Shown here: piece by piece, positions 16,383 to 26,224 of the stretch
Numbering within the stretch: position 1 is the stretch's first letter
Layout: each line of letters begins with the position of its first letter
Assembly (NCBI GenBank): GCA_030550015.1
Contig: JAUQQG010000072.1
Coordinates: 1-38,061, forward strand
DNA from: a bacterium
GTDB taxonomy: Bacteria; Sysuimicrobiota; Sysuimicrobiia; Sysuimicrobiales; Thermofontiviventaceae
Length of the DNA stretch: 38,061 bases
Direction: 5' to 3'
The notes under the pieces: model-generated
What the model was told of the DNA's origin: nothing
The model's input: only the letters and a program-made list of their open reading frames with translations
The model's database searches: none
Made by a program: the position numbers and the translations under genes

Positions 16383-19300
16383 ATGTTTAAGAAGGTTTCA
16401 GGAACTGTGAACTTCCCCAGTCTCGAAGAGGAGATCCTCCAGTTCTGGAAGGCCAACAGGATCTTCGAGAAAAGCTTGGCCATGCGCGAGGGGAGCCCTT
16501 CCTTTGTCTTCTACGAAGGGCCACCGACGGCGAACGGACTTCCCCACATCGGCCACGTTCTGGCGCGGTCATACAAGGACGTGATCCCGCGCTACAAGAC
16601 CATGCAAGGGTACTATGTCCCCCGGAAGGCCGGTTGGGATACTCATGGCCTCCCTGTAGAGCTGGAAGTGGAGAAAGAGCTGGGTCTTTCCAGCAAGCGG
16701 CAGATCGAGGAATATGGGGTGGAGCGGTTCAACGAGCGTTGCCGGGAGTCCGTTTTCCGGTACGAGGCGGAGTGGCGCCGGCTCACCGAGCGCATCGCCT
16801 TCTGGTTGGACCTGGACAATCCCTACATCACCTTCAAGGATGAGTACATCGAGTCGGTCTGGTGGATCCTGCGCCAGATTTGGGAGAAGGGGCTGATCTA
16901 CCAGGATTACAAGGTTGTCCCCTACTGCCCCCGGTGTGAGACACCGCTTTCGAGCCATGAGGTCGCGCTGGGCTATCAGACCGTCAAAGATCCCTCGGTG
17001 TATGTGCGCATGCGAGTGAAGGGGCAACCGGATACCTCTTTTCTCGTGTGGACGACAACCCCCTGGACGCTTCCCAGCAACGTGGCCTTGGCCGTTCATC
17101 CTGACGTGACCTATGCCCTCGTCCAGCAAGGAGAGGAGAAGCTCATCCTGGCCAAGGACCTTCTGGGAGAAGCTCTCACAGGCCCGTTCCACATCTTGGA
17201 GGAGCGCAAAGGACAGGACCTCGTGGGATGGGAGTACGAGCCACTCTTCACGTTCTTCCAGCCAGACAAGAAGGGGTGGTACGTCCTTCCAGCGGACTTC
17301 GTGACAACCACGGAAGGGACGGGGATTGTTCACCTCGCCCCAGCTTACGGGGCGGAAGATATGGAGATGGGACGTCGGTACGACCTCCCATTCTTCCATC
17401 CAGTAGACCCTGCAGGCCGGTTCTCCGAGGAGGTCCCTCCCTGGAAGGGGCTCTTTGTGAAGGATGCGGATCCCAAGATCATCGAGGATCTGCGAAGGAG
17501 AGGCTTGCTCTATCGCGCGGAAACCTATGAGCACACTTACCCCTTCTGCTGGCGGTGCGATACCCCGTTATTGTACTATGCCAAATCCACCTGGTTCATT
17601 GCCATGACAAAGGTGAAGGACCGGTTGCTCGCCGCCAACGAGACCATCAACTGGATCCCTGAGCACATCAAAGAGGGGCGGTTCGGCGAGTGGCTGAGGA
17701 ACGTAGTGGACTGGGCTCTCAGCCGGGATCGCTACTGGGGCACTCCTCTCCCGATCTGGATCTGCGCTTCCTGCGGCCATCGCCACTGTGTGGGTTCCAT
17801 CCGGGAGCTCAAGGAGATGGCCATCCGGATGCCTGAGCACTTCGAGCTCCACCGTCCCTACGTCGACGAAGTGGTCCTCCGTTGCCCCCGGTGCGGAGGG
17901 GAGATGCGCAGGGTCCCTGAAGTGATTGATGTCTGGTTCGACTCTGGCGCGATGCCCGTCGCCCAATGGCACTACCCCTTCGAGAACGTAGAAGAGTTCC
18001 AGAAGACCTTCCCTGCCGATTACATCTGCGAGGGGATCGATCAGACCCGCGGGTGGTTCTATAGTTTGCTGGCGATCAGTGTGCTTCTCTTCGACCAGAC
18101 ATGCTACCGCAACTGTATTAGCCTGGAGCTTGTCCTGGACGCGCAGGGGCAGAAGATGAGCAAGAGCAAAGGCAACGTGATAGACCCATGGTCGATCTTG
18201 AACGTCCAGGGAGCAGATGCCCTACGGTGGTACTTCTTCACCGCAAGCCCACCCGGGATACCCAAGCGCCTTAGCCCAGAGGCAGTAACCGACGTTCTTC
18301 GGCGCTTCCTGCTCACTCTCTGGAACGTGTATGTCTTCTTCGTCACCTATGCCGTAGTGGACGGTTTCGTCCCGACGGGCGATGCGCCTCCTGTTGCAAA
18401 ACGGCCCCTCTTGGACCGCTGGCTCCTCTCCCGCCTCCACCTCCTTGTCCAGGAGGTCACCGAGGACATGGACCGTTATGATGTGACCAGCGCGGGCCGA
18501 GCTATTGAGCGGTTCGTGGACGACCTCTCCAACTGGTATGTACGCAGGGGAAGGAGGCGGTACTGGAAGAGCGAGAACGACCAGGACAAGCTCGCAGCCT
18601 ATTATACCTTGTACGAAGCGTTGGTTACGCTCGCCAAGCTTCTTGCGCCTTTCATCCCCTTTACCTCCGAGGCACTTTACCAGAACCTGGTTCGCTCCGT
18701 GGATCCGCTGAGCCCGGAGAGCGTGCACCTGACTGATTTCCCCAAGGCAGATCCCACGATGATCAACCGGGACCTCCTGGAAGTCATGGAATCCACCCGG
18801 CACCTCGTCAGCCTCGGGCGGGCTGCCCGGAACAGGGCTGGACTGAAGGTCCGCCAGCCCCTGCAACGAGCGGTTGTGCTCACGAAGGACGCCAGGCTTC
18901 TTCAGGAACCGGAGCTTTTGGCCCTGATCAGTGACGAGCTGAACGTCAAAGAGGTAAAGATTGTCGAAGACCTGACTCCCTTTGTCAGGTACGAGATCCG
19001 GCCCCGCTTTGATATCCTGGGGCCAAAATATGCTGGCAGGTTGCCTGAGGTCATTGCGGCCCTTCGCGCTACGGATCCTTTGGCCGTCACCCACGCCCTT
19101 ACCCATGAGGGCCGGGTCATCCTGGAGACCCGGGAAGGCCCCGTCACTCTCTTTCCAGACGAGGTGGAGGTGCGCATCGAGGGACGGGAGGGGTACGTTG
19201 CCGAGAGCGAGGGAGGCGATGTGGTCGTCCTTCAGACCCAGCTCACCCCCGATCTTATCGAAGAGGGGATGGCACGGGAGTTGGTCCACCAAATCCAGCA

Positions 19301-19517
19301 GCTCCGGAAGGAGGCGGGGTTTGAGGTAGCTGATAGGATCCGCCTCTTCTATCAGGGGGACGGGCGGGTGGACGAGGTGATCCGGAAACACTTCGGGTAT
19401 ATCGCCCAGGAGACTCTTGCCGTGGAGATCCGGGAGGGCGTCGAGGGTGCAGAAGTGACCAAGCGCCTGGACGTTGACGGGTATGAGGTCCTGGTAGGGG
19501 TCGCCCGGATCACGTGA
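16383..19517 (+). CDS. ileS: Isoleucyl-tRNA synthetase, IleS2-like
   Basis: This 1044-aa class I enzyme charges tRNA-Ile. The nucleotide-binding motif is GPPTANGLPHIGHVL, an HIGH sequence in the form typical of the eukaryote-like IleS2 group. The KMSKS loop is KMSKSKGNVIDP. The editing domain carries FLVWTTTPWTLPSNVAL and GTGIVHLAPAYG. Zinc-like Cys pairs occur at YCPRCETP, FCWRCDTP, CASCGHRHC and CPRCGG. The anticodon-binding domain and a long C-terminal region follow, and length matches IleS2. IleS2 enzymes are often naturally less sensitive to mupirocin; whether that holds here is unknown. ATG 16383 follows GAGGGAG by 8 bases; a GTG at 16374 overlaps that site. Transcription is governed by the T-box leader. 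Confidence 0.95.
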   Translation: MFKKVSGTVNFPSLEEEILQFWKANRIFEKSLAMREGSPSFVFYEGPPTANGLPHIGHVLARSYKDVIPRYKTMQGYYVPRKAGWDTHGLPVELEVEKELGLSSKRQIEEYGVERFNERCRESVFRYEAEWRRLTERIAFWLDLDNPYITFKDEYIESVWWILRQIWEKGLIYQDYKVVPYCPRCETPLSSHEVALGYQTVKDPSVYVRMRVKGQPDTSFLVWTTTPWTLPSNVALAVHPDVTYALVQQGEEKLILAKDLLGEALTGPFHILEERKGQDLVGWEYEPLFTFFQPDKKGWYVLPADFVTTTEGTGIVHLAPAYGAEDMEMGRRYDLPFFHPVDPAGRFSEEVPPWKGLFVKDADPKIIEDLRRRGLLYRAETYEHTYPFCWRCDTPLLYYAKSTWFIAMTKVKDRLLAANETINWIPEHIKEGRFGEWLRNVVDWALSRDRYWGTPLPIWICASCGHRHCVGSIRELKEMAIRMPEHFELHRPYVDEVVLRCPRCGGEMRRVPEVIDVWFDSGAMPVAQWHYPFENVEEFQKTFPADYICEGIDQTRGWFYSLLAISVLLFDQTCYRNCISLELVLDAQGQKMSKSKGNVIDPWSILNVQGADALRWYFFTASPPGIPKRLSPEAVTDVLRRFLLTLWNVYVFFVTYAVVDGFVPTGDAPPVAKRPLLDRWLLSRLHLLVQEVTEDMDRYDVTSAGRAIERFVDDLSNWYVRRGRRRYWKSENDQDKLAAYYTLYEALVTLAKLLAPFIPFTSEALYQNLVRSVDPLSPESVHLTDFPKADPTMINRDLLEVMESTRHLVSLGRAARNRAGLKVRQPLQRAVVLTKDARLLQEPELLALISDELNVKEVKIVEDLTPFVRYEIRPRFDILGPKYAGRLPEVIAALRATDPLAVTHALTHEGRVILETREGPVTLFPDEVEVRIEGREGYVAESEGGDVVVLQTQLTPDLIEEGMARELVHQIQQLRKEAGFEVADRIRLFYQGDGRVDEVIRKHFGYIAQETLAVEIREGVEGAEVTKRLDVDGYEVLVGVARIT

Positions 19518-19852
19518 GGAGCAAAGGGTTTTTGAACATGCCCAGGGAACACACCCTCTTGGCGGGGTCCCTATCGAAATCCGTTCAAAGCCCTGGCGGG
19601 ATGACCTAAAATAATTCTGGCAAGGTAGGAGGAATTTCCCCCTAAACTCCGAATAGCTTAGCGCATGGCTTCAGAGGACACTCTAGGGAAGGTGCCCCAG
19701 CAAAAATTTCGCTGGGGAGCCCGGTTCTGGGAAGAGTCTCGCCAAGGGGCAATAGGCGATTGGCGGGACAGAGGGAGGGAGTCGGGGGTGAGAGAAGAAG
19801 GGATCAGGAGGGCGGAGGAGTGCAGGGAGACCATTGTGCCGGGGGGAATCGT
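19518..19852 (+). other. 335-bp intergenic region with a likely promoter and structured leader
   Basis: No gene is visible. TTCAAA (19584-19589) and TAAAAT (19607-19612) with 17-base spacing form a possible promoter for the dksA/traR-lspA operon, giving a leader of about 235 bases. Around 19624-19660 the RNA would read GGTAGGAGGAATTTCC, then a pyrimidine-rich tract, and later a hairpin CCCCAGC/GCTGGGG at about 19694-19715. I do not recognise a named riboswitch. Confidence 0.5.
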
Positions 19853-20314
19853 ATGAGTGCAACACGGAAGGGAAAGGTAACGAAGGAAATCCCCGCGAAA
19901 CCCAGGGAGCCTTCTCCAAGCAAAGTGAAGGGGCTCGCCAAACGTGATCTGGCACGCTTCAAGCGTCTTCTGGAAGAGGAGCAACGGAGGCTTCTCCTGG
20001 AACTGGAAGGGGTGGAGGAGATTGTGGAGGGAGCCCGGGAGGAGATCTCCGGCATGAACTTCGAGGGATACGACGAGGATCTTGCGGATTTCGCTGTAGA
20101 TACCTTCGAGCGGGAGAAGGGTTTGGTGCTAGAGTCGAGCATCCAGGATATGCTTGCTCAGGTCGAGGCTGCCCTGAAAAAGATCGAGGAAGGAACCTAT
20201 GGAATCTGCGAACGGTGCGGGCAGCCTATTAGCCTCGAGCGCCTGGAGGCCCTTCCTTGGGCAAAGCTGTGTATCTCCTGCAAGGCTCTAGAGGAAAAGA
20301 GACGAGGGATGTGA
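19853..20314 (+). CDS. DksA/TraR-family zinc-finger protein
   Basis: This 153-aa protein begins with a basic, lysine-rich stretch (to about residue 35). A long coiled-coil follows (LARFKRLLEEEQRRLLLELE), then DEDLADFAVDTFEREKGL, typical of DksA/TraR proteins that enter the RNA polymerase secondary channel. The C-terminal zinc finger is CERCGQPI...CISC with four cysteines. Proteins of the YteA/YlyA group in Bacillus occupy the same position between ileS and lspA. ATG 19853 has GGGGGG upstream and starts at the family boundary. Its last bases overlap the lspA start (GTGA). A role in transcription control is likely; the target is unknown. Confidence 0.88.
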   Translation: MSATRKGKVTKEIPAKPREPSPSKVKGLAKRDLARFKRLLEEEQRRLLLELEGVEEIVEGAREEISGMNFEGYDEDLADFAVDTFEREKGLVLESSIQDMLAQVEAALKKIEEGTYGICERCGQPISLERLEALPWAKLCISCKALEEKRRGM

Positions 20315-20763
20315 AGGATCGAGCGCTGCTCCTGGCTGTGTGCCTTGTCCTCGTTGACCAGGCGCTGAAAGCCGTGGTGGAGCGGGTAATTCCGGTGGGC
20401 TATTCCATCCCGGTGGTCCCGGGGATCCTCTCCTTTACACACGTCGTCAATCCGGGCCTCGCCTTCGGCTTGTTCAGGGATGTCCCTCCTGTTGTTGCCG
20501 TCCTGCTCACCCTGACCACCCTCCTGGCGTTCCTCTCGAATAGCTACCGTTGGCGCGGTGGGAGGATGGGTATCGCCTTCTCGTTGATCCTGGGGGGTGC
20601 CCTGGGGAACCTTCTCGATCGTCTCCGGGTGGGCCACGTGGTCGACTATCTCGATCTCCGGTTCTGGCCCGTGTTCAACCTCGCAGATGTCGCCGTAACC
20701 CTGGGGATGGTGCTCCTGCTTGTTAGGATTGGGTACTCGCAGAAACAGGGAGGTGCCGCGTGA
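20311..20763 (+). CDS. lspA: Lipoprotein signal peptidase II
   Basis: This 150-aa membrane protease cleaves signal peptides from diacylglyceryl prolipoproteins. Four hydrophobic segments are visible. Family motifs are DQALKAVVE near the N-terminus and HVVNPGLAFGLF. The two catalytic aspartates lie in GNLLDRLRVGHVVDYLD and FNLADVAV. GTG 20311 overlaps the previous stop (GTGA) and follows GACGAGGG. The end overlaps lgt in the same way, so dksA/traR, lspA and lgt are translationally coupled. Its presence shows that lipoproteins are made in this organism. Confidence 0.93.
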   Translation: MKDRALLLAVCLVLVDQALKAVVERVIPVGYSIPVVPGILSFTHVVNPGLAFGLFRDVPPVVAVLLTLTTLLAFLSNSYRWRGGRMGIAFSLILGGALGNLLDRLRVGHVVDYLDLRFWPVFNLADVAVTLGMVLLLVRIGYSQKQGGAA

Positions 20764-21536
20764 AGCCAGTTCTGTTCCGCCTTGGACCTTTTCCCATTTC
20801 CTCCTTCGGGATCTTTCTTCTCCTGGCGTTTCTCGTGGGGATCGCGCTGAGCCGGCGCCGGGCGCAGGTCCTGGGGATCGAACCCAATGAGATGGTGGAC
20901 CTCAGCCTCTATATGATCATCGCCGGGATCGTGGGGGGACGGATCGGCTATGTTCTCAGCGCACCGGGGAGCTTCCTACAGAACCCTCTCTCTATCCTGG
21001 CGATCTGGCGGGATGCTGGGCTCACCTTTTACGGTGCCCTCGCCGGAGGTGCGGTCGTTGCCTCTCTCTACGCGAGGCGGCGTGGGATTCGATTCTGGGC
21101 GCTTGCGGACCTGCTGGCCCAGCCCCTCTCCGTGGGCTACGCCGTGGCGATGATCGGCGCATTGCTGCACGGGCTCTACCTAGGGAAGCCAACCGGGGTC
21201 CCCTGGGCGGTGGAGGTGCTGTTCGAGAAGCGTCACCCCACCCAGATTTACCTTCTCCTTGCAGCGTTGGGAATTTTCTTTGTCCTCCGGTCCCAAGCCC
21301 GGCGGGAGCATCCTCCTGGAAGCATGTTCCTTACCTTCCTCTTCCTCCTAGCCCTCGCCCGAGTTGTTGTGGAGGTGTTTGTGGACAGCAAAGCGGTCCT
21401 GGGGCCAGCAACCCTTGCCCAACTTGTCAACGTGGTCGTCGCGCTGTTCGCCCTCGCGGCTCTCCTCCTGGTCTCCCGGCGGGCCTCCCTGCAGGCAGCA
21501 GGGTCGAACGCGGATGAAGGGAAGGTGGTTTCCTGA
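20760..21536 (+). CDS. lgt: Prolipoprotein diacylglyceryl transferase-like protein with missing key residues
   Basis: This 258-aa membrane protein has the Lgt arrangement: FRLGPFPISSFGIFLLLAFLVG, GGRIGYVL, DAGLTFYGALAGG and HPTQIYLLLAALG. The C-terminal ARVVVEVF retains the Arg and Glu matching E. coli R239 and E243. The signature region reads AMIGALLHGLYLG where E. coli has GRLGNFINGELWG, so residues matching R143, N146 and E151 are changed to Met, Ala and Leu. Y26 corresponds to Phe. Y26 and N146 are reported as essential in E. coli Lgt. It may be a divergent active enzyme or a repurposed one. It sits directly behind lspA with a GTGA overlap, consistent with lipoprotein maturation. No other lgt is in the window. 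Confidence 0.8.
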   Translation: MKPVLFRLGPFPISSFGIFLLLAFLVGIALSRRRAQVLGIEPNEMVDLSLYMIIAGIVGGRIGYVLSAPGSFLQNPLSILAIWRDAGLTFYGALAGGAVVASLYARRRGIRFWALADLLAQPLSVGYAVAMIGALLHGLYLGKPTGVPWAVEVLFEKRHPTQIYLLLAALGIFFVLRSQARREHPPGSMFLTFLFLLALARVVVEVFVDSKAVLGPATLAQLVNVVVALFALAALLLVSRRASLQAAGSNADEGKVVS

Positions 21537-21556
21537 AGAAGGTTGTTTTCCTCCGT

Positions 21557-22477
21557 GTGGGTGAAGAGCACAGGAAATCCCGTCTCGATTCCTTCCTCGC
21601 TTCCCAACTCCTGAGCCTCTCCCGGATGCGGATCCAGGAGCTCATCAAGGCCGGCTTGGTCACTGTGGATGGACGTCCCCAGAAGCCTAGCTTCCGCGTC
21701 CAGCCCGGGCAGCGCATCGTCGTAGAGATCCCCCCTTCTCCTGAGACGGAACTCAAACCTGAGGAGATTCCCCTTTGGATCGTGTATGAGGATGAGGATC
21801 TCCTTGTCCTCAACAAACCCCCTGGCCTTGTGGTGCACCCAGGAGCTGGTCGTACCTCAGGAACGCTGGTCAATGCCCTCCTCGCCTACGATCCAAGGAT
21901 TGCCAAGGTTGGAAGCCCTCTCCGACCGGGGATCGTCCACCGGTTGGATAAGGATACCTCGGGCCTCCTCGTGGTCGCCAGGAACGAGGTGAGCTATCTC
22001 AAGCTCTCGGCCCAGATCAAGGACCGGAAGGTTTCGCGTACCTATCTTGCTCTCGTCCACGGGGATCTCCCCCTGGCAGCGGGAACCATCGAGGCGCCCA
22101 TTGGACGCCACCCGATTCTACGCAGGCGCATGGCTGTGGTCCCAACGGGGCGAAGGGCGGTCACCCACTACCGTGTCCTAGAACGATTCGGGGAGTATAC
22201 CCTGGTGGAGGTCTCCTTGGAAACCGGGAGGACCCACCAGATCCGCGTCCATCTCGCGCACATCGGCCATCCCGTGGTGGGGGACCCGGTCTATGCCCGG
22301 CGCCGAAACCCTTTCGGCCTCACACGGCAGGCCCTTCATGCTTATCGACTCGCCCTGTACCACCCGCGCACAGGGGAGCGGATGGAGTTCACAGTTCCTC
22401 TGCCAGACGATCTCGAGGAAGTCCTGGAGAAACTCCGAACGACCAACCGTGCGCACAGAGATGCAGGGATCTCTTGA
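21557..22477 (+). CDS. rluD: RluD-type rRNA pseudouridine synthase
   Basis: This 306-aa enzyme converts uridine to pseudouridine, probably in 23S rRNA. An N-terminal S4 domain is present (SRLDSFLASQ, MRIQELIKAGLVTVDG), then LNKPPGLVVHPGAG. The catalytic aspartate is in VHRLDKDTSGLLVVARN, and the RluA-family motif is GRTHQIRVHLAHIGHPVVGD. The GTG at 21557 has no good Shine-Dalgarno. In-frame CTG 21533 overlaps the lgt stop as CTGA, lies behind GAAGGGAAGG and would restore the first beta strand (KKVVFLRVGEEH), so the true start may be there. It corresponds to ylyB of Bacillus, which also lies between lspA and pyrR. Confidence 0.9.
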   Translation: MGEEHRKSRLDSFLASQLLSLSRMRIQELIKAGLVTVDGRPQKPSFRVQPGQRIVVEIPPSPETELKPEEIPLWIVYEDEDLLVLNKPPGLVVHPGAGRTSGTLVNALLAYDPRIAKVGSPLRPGIVHRLDKDTSGLLVVARNEVSYLKLSAQIKDRKVSRTYLALVHGDLPLAAGTIEAPIGRHPILRRRMAVVPTGRRAVTHYRVLERFGEYTLVEVSLETGRTHQIRVHLAHIGHPVVGDPVYARRRNPFGLTRQALHAYRLALYHPRTGERMEFTVPLPDDLEEVLEKLRTTNRAHRDAGIS

Positions 22478-23600
<1,123 letters not shown>

Positions 23601-24860
23601 CCTGGCGCGCGGCACGGAGCTTGGAGTAGCGCTTGAAATAGGCCTGGGCGTTCTCGACTGCGCAGAGGCGAGGATCAAGAGGGATCCGCACCTCCTCGCC
23701 TTCAGAATATCCCGGGACCACTGCCTCGGAAGCCCCAGGGGGGATCTGTGAAGAGTAAGCCAGGAGGAGCTCCCCGAACGTGCGCAGCCGGTCGGACTCC
23801 TGGGCTTCCTCCAGAGTCTTCTGGAGATCGGAGGCCGCACGGGAAAGCCTGCGGAGGTGTTGTTCGATGGATGACCGCAGGGATTTGCGCTCCTCCGTGA
23901 ATTGGCGCTGGGCCAGGAATGCATTGTACACAGCTTCCACCGAGGCGCTCATCGTCGCCGGGATCGCGTTGAGGTGAGAGAGGGAGGCGAAGGGAAAGGG
24001 AGTAAAGGCGACAGGGATCTCCTCAGCCAGGTAGAGGCGAGGGGAGTATGCGCCATGGGTTACGAGATCGGCAACTTCCCGGAGTTGCCTCAGGATGCAT
24101 CGACCCTCCTGTAGGGCAAACGGGGAGGCGTTGGGATCCAGGCCACAGCGTACAATCAACTCCTTCGCCAAGGATGGACCGATCCCCCGGACCACGCCCG
24201 GGAGTGCCTTCCAGAGAGGCTTCCCAGACCTCTTGAGGCCATTGAGGAGTTCCTCTTCGCAGATCTCTTCCGGAGTAGGGGTCCTAGAGGGAGGTGGCGG
24301 GAGGTAGGGGATCCCTGGGTAGATCTGTCTGGGCCGGCTCACCTCCGCTGGGACGGTCTTCATTGCTCCGAGGATGGTCCCTTTGTGAACAAGGATGAGG
24401 TTGCTGTGGCGGCCCATGAACTCTGCCACGAGCTCCATTGGCCCCTGCAAGGTTTCGAAATGGAGGAGGGCGATGCGTTCAAACGGCGGTTGCTCCGCGT
24501 GGAGGAACCGCGCCCCTTCAAGGTGGCGTCGCAGGAGCTGGGCAAAGGGTGAGAGAGGGAAGGTCGGGGTTTTCATAGAGACGAGGTGCAGGCGGGCTGT
24601 TTCAGGATCTACGGAGAGAAGAAGCGCGTTTGCGGTACCCCTCGTCCGGATATGGAGAGTTACCTCCATTTTGCCGGTCTGGGTGATGCGGACCACCCGA
24701 CCTCCTGCGAGCGGGACAAGTTCGCGGAGGACCGCGGAAAGGACGACGCTGTCGAACCCTGGAGCGGGCTGAACTGGCATGAGATCTGACCAGGGAGCAG
24801 TGTACGGCTCTTGCTAAGGGTGTGTCAAGCGTCAGGATTCTCTAAAGTGGAGTTTGGATC

Positions 24861-26057
24861 TCATTCCTCATCAGGGAGGGGTGTGGTGAGGTCAAACACC
24901 GAGGCGATCTGGATCTCCTTCTCCTTCTGGAGGTCGATCTCAAAGGGGGAGACGAACTCTCCTTGAGGATCCACCAAGATCCGCACAACCGGTCGATCCG
25001 GTGCGAGGGGGGAGACCTTGCTCACAACGCCTCGATATCCCCTCCACTTCCCCTCGCGCACCCGGACAGTGATCCCCACAGGGAACGTGGGGACCAACCG
25101 GAGGAAGAGGGTGACAAGCTCGCGGTTAAGGTGCGGACCGGCCATCTCCCGCATCTGCGCCACAGCCTGGTCAGGGGGATAGGCTGGGCGGTGAGGACGG
25201 TCCGAGGAGAGGGCGCAGTAGACATCGGCCACTTGTATGATCTCTGTCACCAGCAAGATTCGGTCTGGGGAGAACCGCTCCCAGAGGCTCCGGGCGATCT
25301 TGTTGGATCCCTTGAGGCCGCGAGGGTACCCCGACCCGTCCTGGCGCTCATGGTGTTGCAGGGCGACGTGCTTCGGGAAGATCTCCTCGATGGGCATCTT
25401 CCGGATCGTCTCGTATCCCCACTCGGGGTGCTTCTTGATAATCTCCCACTCGTCCACTGTGAGAGGACCGGGTTTGTTGAGAATCTCCTGCTGAACGTAG
25501 ATCTTCCCGATATCGTGGAGGAGGGAGGAGAGGGCAAGCTGGTGAAGGTCCCACCTGTCCAAGCCGATGACCTTCCCCAACCCGATGGCGCCGATGGCCA
25601 CATCGATAGAGTGCGTAAAGGTATAGTTGTCATGGCTCTTCAGCGTGACGAGCCCATCCAGAGTCTCCGCCTCCATGACGTCATCGATGATGTTCTCGAT
25701 GTCCCTGTACAGGCGCTCCCAAAGTTTCTCCCACTTCGCAGGGAGCAGAAGGTCTTGTTTCCCCTTCTCTGCGGAGGTCCGGGCGGCGTGCTGGACCATC
25801 GCGAACAGATCGTGCATGCGCTTTACCGCGATCGCCCGGACATGTTCAGAGACGACGTCTATGGGCTCGATATCGTCTGCAAGCCCATCCCGCACGTACA
25901 CCGCTCGGAACCCGCGGCGGCGCAACGCCCGGATCGAGCCCTGGGTAAGGGTCGCACCTTTCGCCAGGAGCACCTCACCACGGTCCCCAAAAATTGTCTT
26001 CGCGAGGACCAGGCCTGGCTCTAGCGCCGTAACGGGTATTCTGCGCATGACCTTCAT
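24861..26057 (-). CDS. HD-GYP domain protein (putative cyclic-di-GMP phosphodiesterase)
   Basis: This 398-aa protein should hydrolyse cyclic di-GMP. Residues 1-60 resemble the short N-terminal part that precedes many HD-GYP domains (LEPGLVLAKTIFGDRGEVLL). The HD-GYP core shows HSIDVAIGAIGLG, LLHDIGKIYVQQEILNKPG, HPEWGYETI, HHERQDGSGYPRGL and VADVYCALSSDRPHRPA, a full set of metal-binding and GYP residues. The C-terminal 90 aa (GITVRVREGKWRGYRGVV) form an extra beta-rich domain. I chose ATG 26057 because the family resemblance begins there; the open frame upstream has none. Neither this ATG nor 26048 has a good Shine-Dalgarno. It is divergent from yicC. Confidence 0.88.
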   Translation of the reverse strand: MKVMRRIPVTALEPGLVLAKTIFGDRGEVLLAKGATLTQGSIRALRRRGFRAVYVRDGLADDIEPIDVVSEHVRAIAVKRMHDLFAMVQHAARTSAEKGKQDLLLPAKWEKLWERLYRDIENIIDDVMEAETLDGLVTLKSHDNYTFTHSIDVAIGAIGLGKVIGLDRWDLHQLALSSLLHDIGKIYVQQEILNKPGPLTVDEWEIIKKHPEWGYETIRKMPIEEIFPKHVALQHHERQDGSGYPRGLKGSNKIARSLWERFSPDRILLVTEIIQVADVYCALSSDRPHRPAYPPDQAVAQMREMAGPHLNRELVTLFLRLVPTFPVGITVRVREGKWRGYRGVVSKVSPLAPDRPVVRILVDPQGEFVSPFEIDLQKEKEIQIASVFDLTTPLPDEE

Positions 26058-26181
26058 AAGAGATCGGCTGCACAAAGGATCATCTTGAGCATGTTGAGTA
26101 ACTGCATACAGGCGTGAAGAGGGTGGCTGGACGAGGAGAGCGAACTTAGGAAGTGATCCCGTGGTCTTCCAGGGGTCCCGT

Positions 26182-26200
26182 ACATTCGCTACGCGAATGT
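26182..26200. repeat. 19-bp perfect inverted repeat between divergent genes
   Basis: ACATTCGC-TAC-GCGAATGT lies in the 167-bp gap between the HD-GYP gene and yicC, 25 bases before the yicC start. It could be an operator or an RNA hairpin. No convincing -35/-10 pair was found in the gap. Confidence 0.6.
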
Positions 26201-26224
26201 TCAAATGAGCGGGGAGGCGGTGTG

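Noticed and set aside
26182-26205. LexA (SOS) box
   Set aside because: The repeat does not fit the CGAAC-N4-GTTCG pattern.
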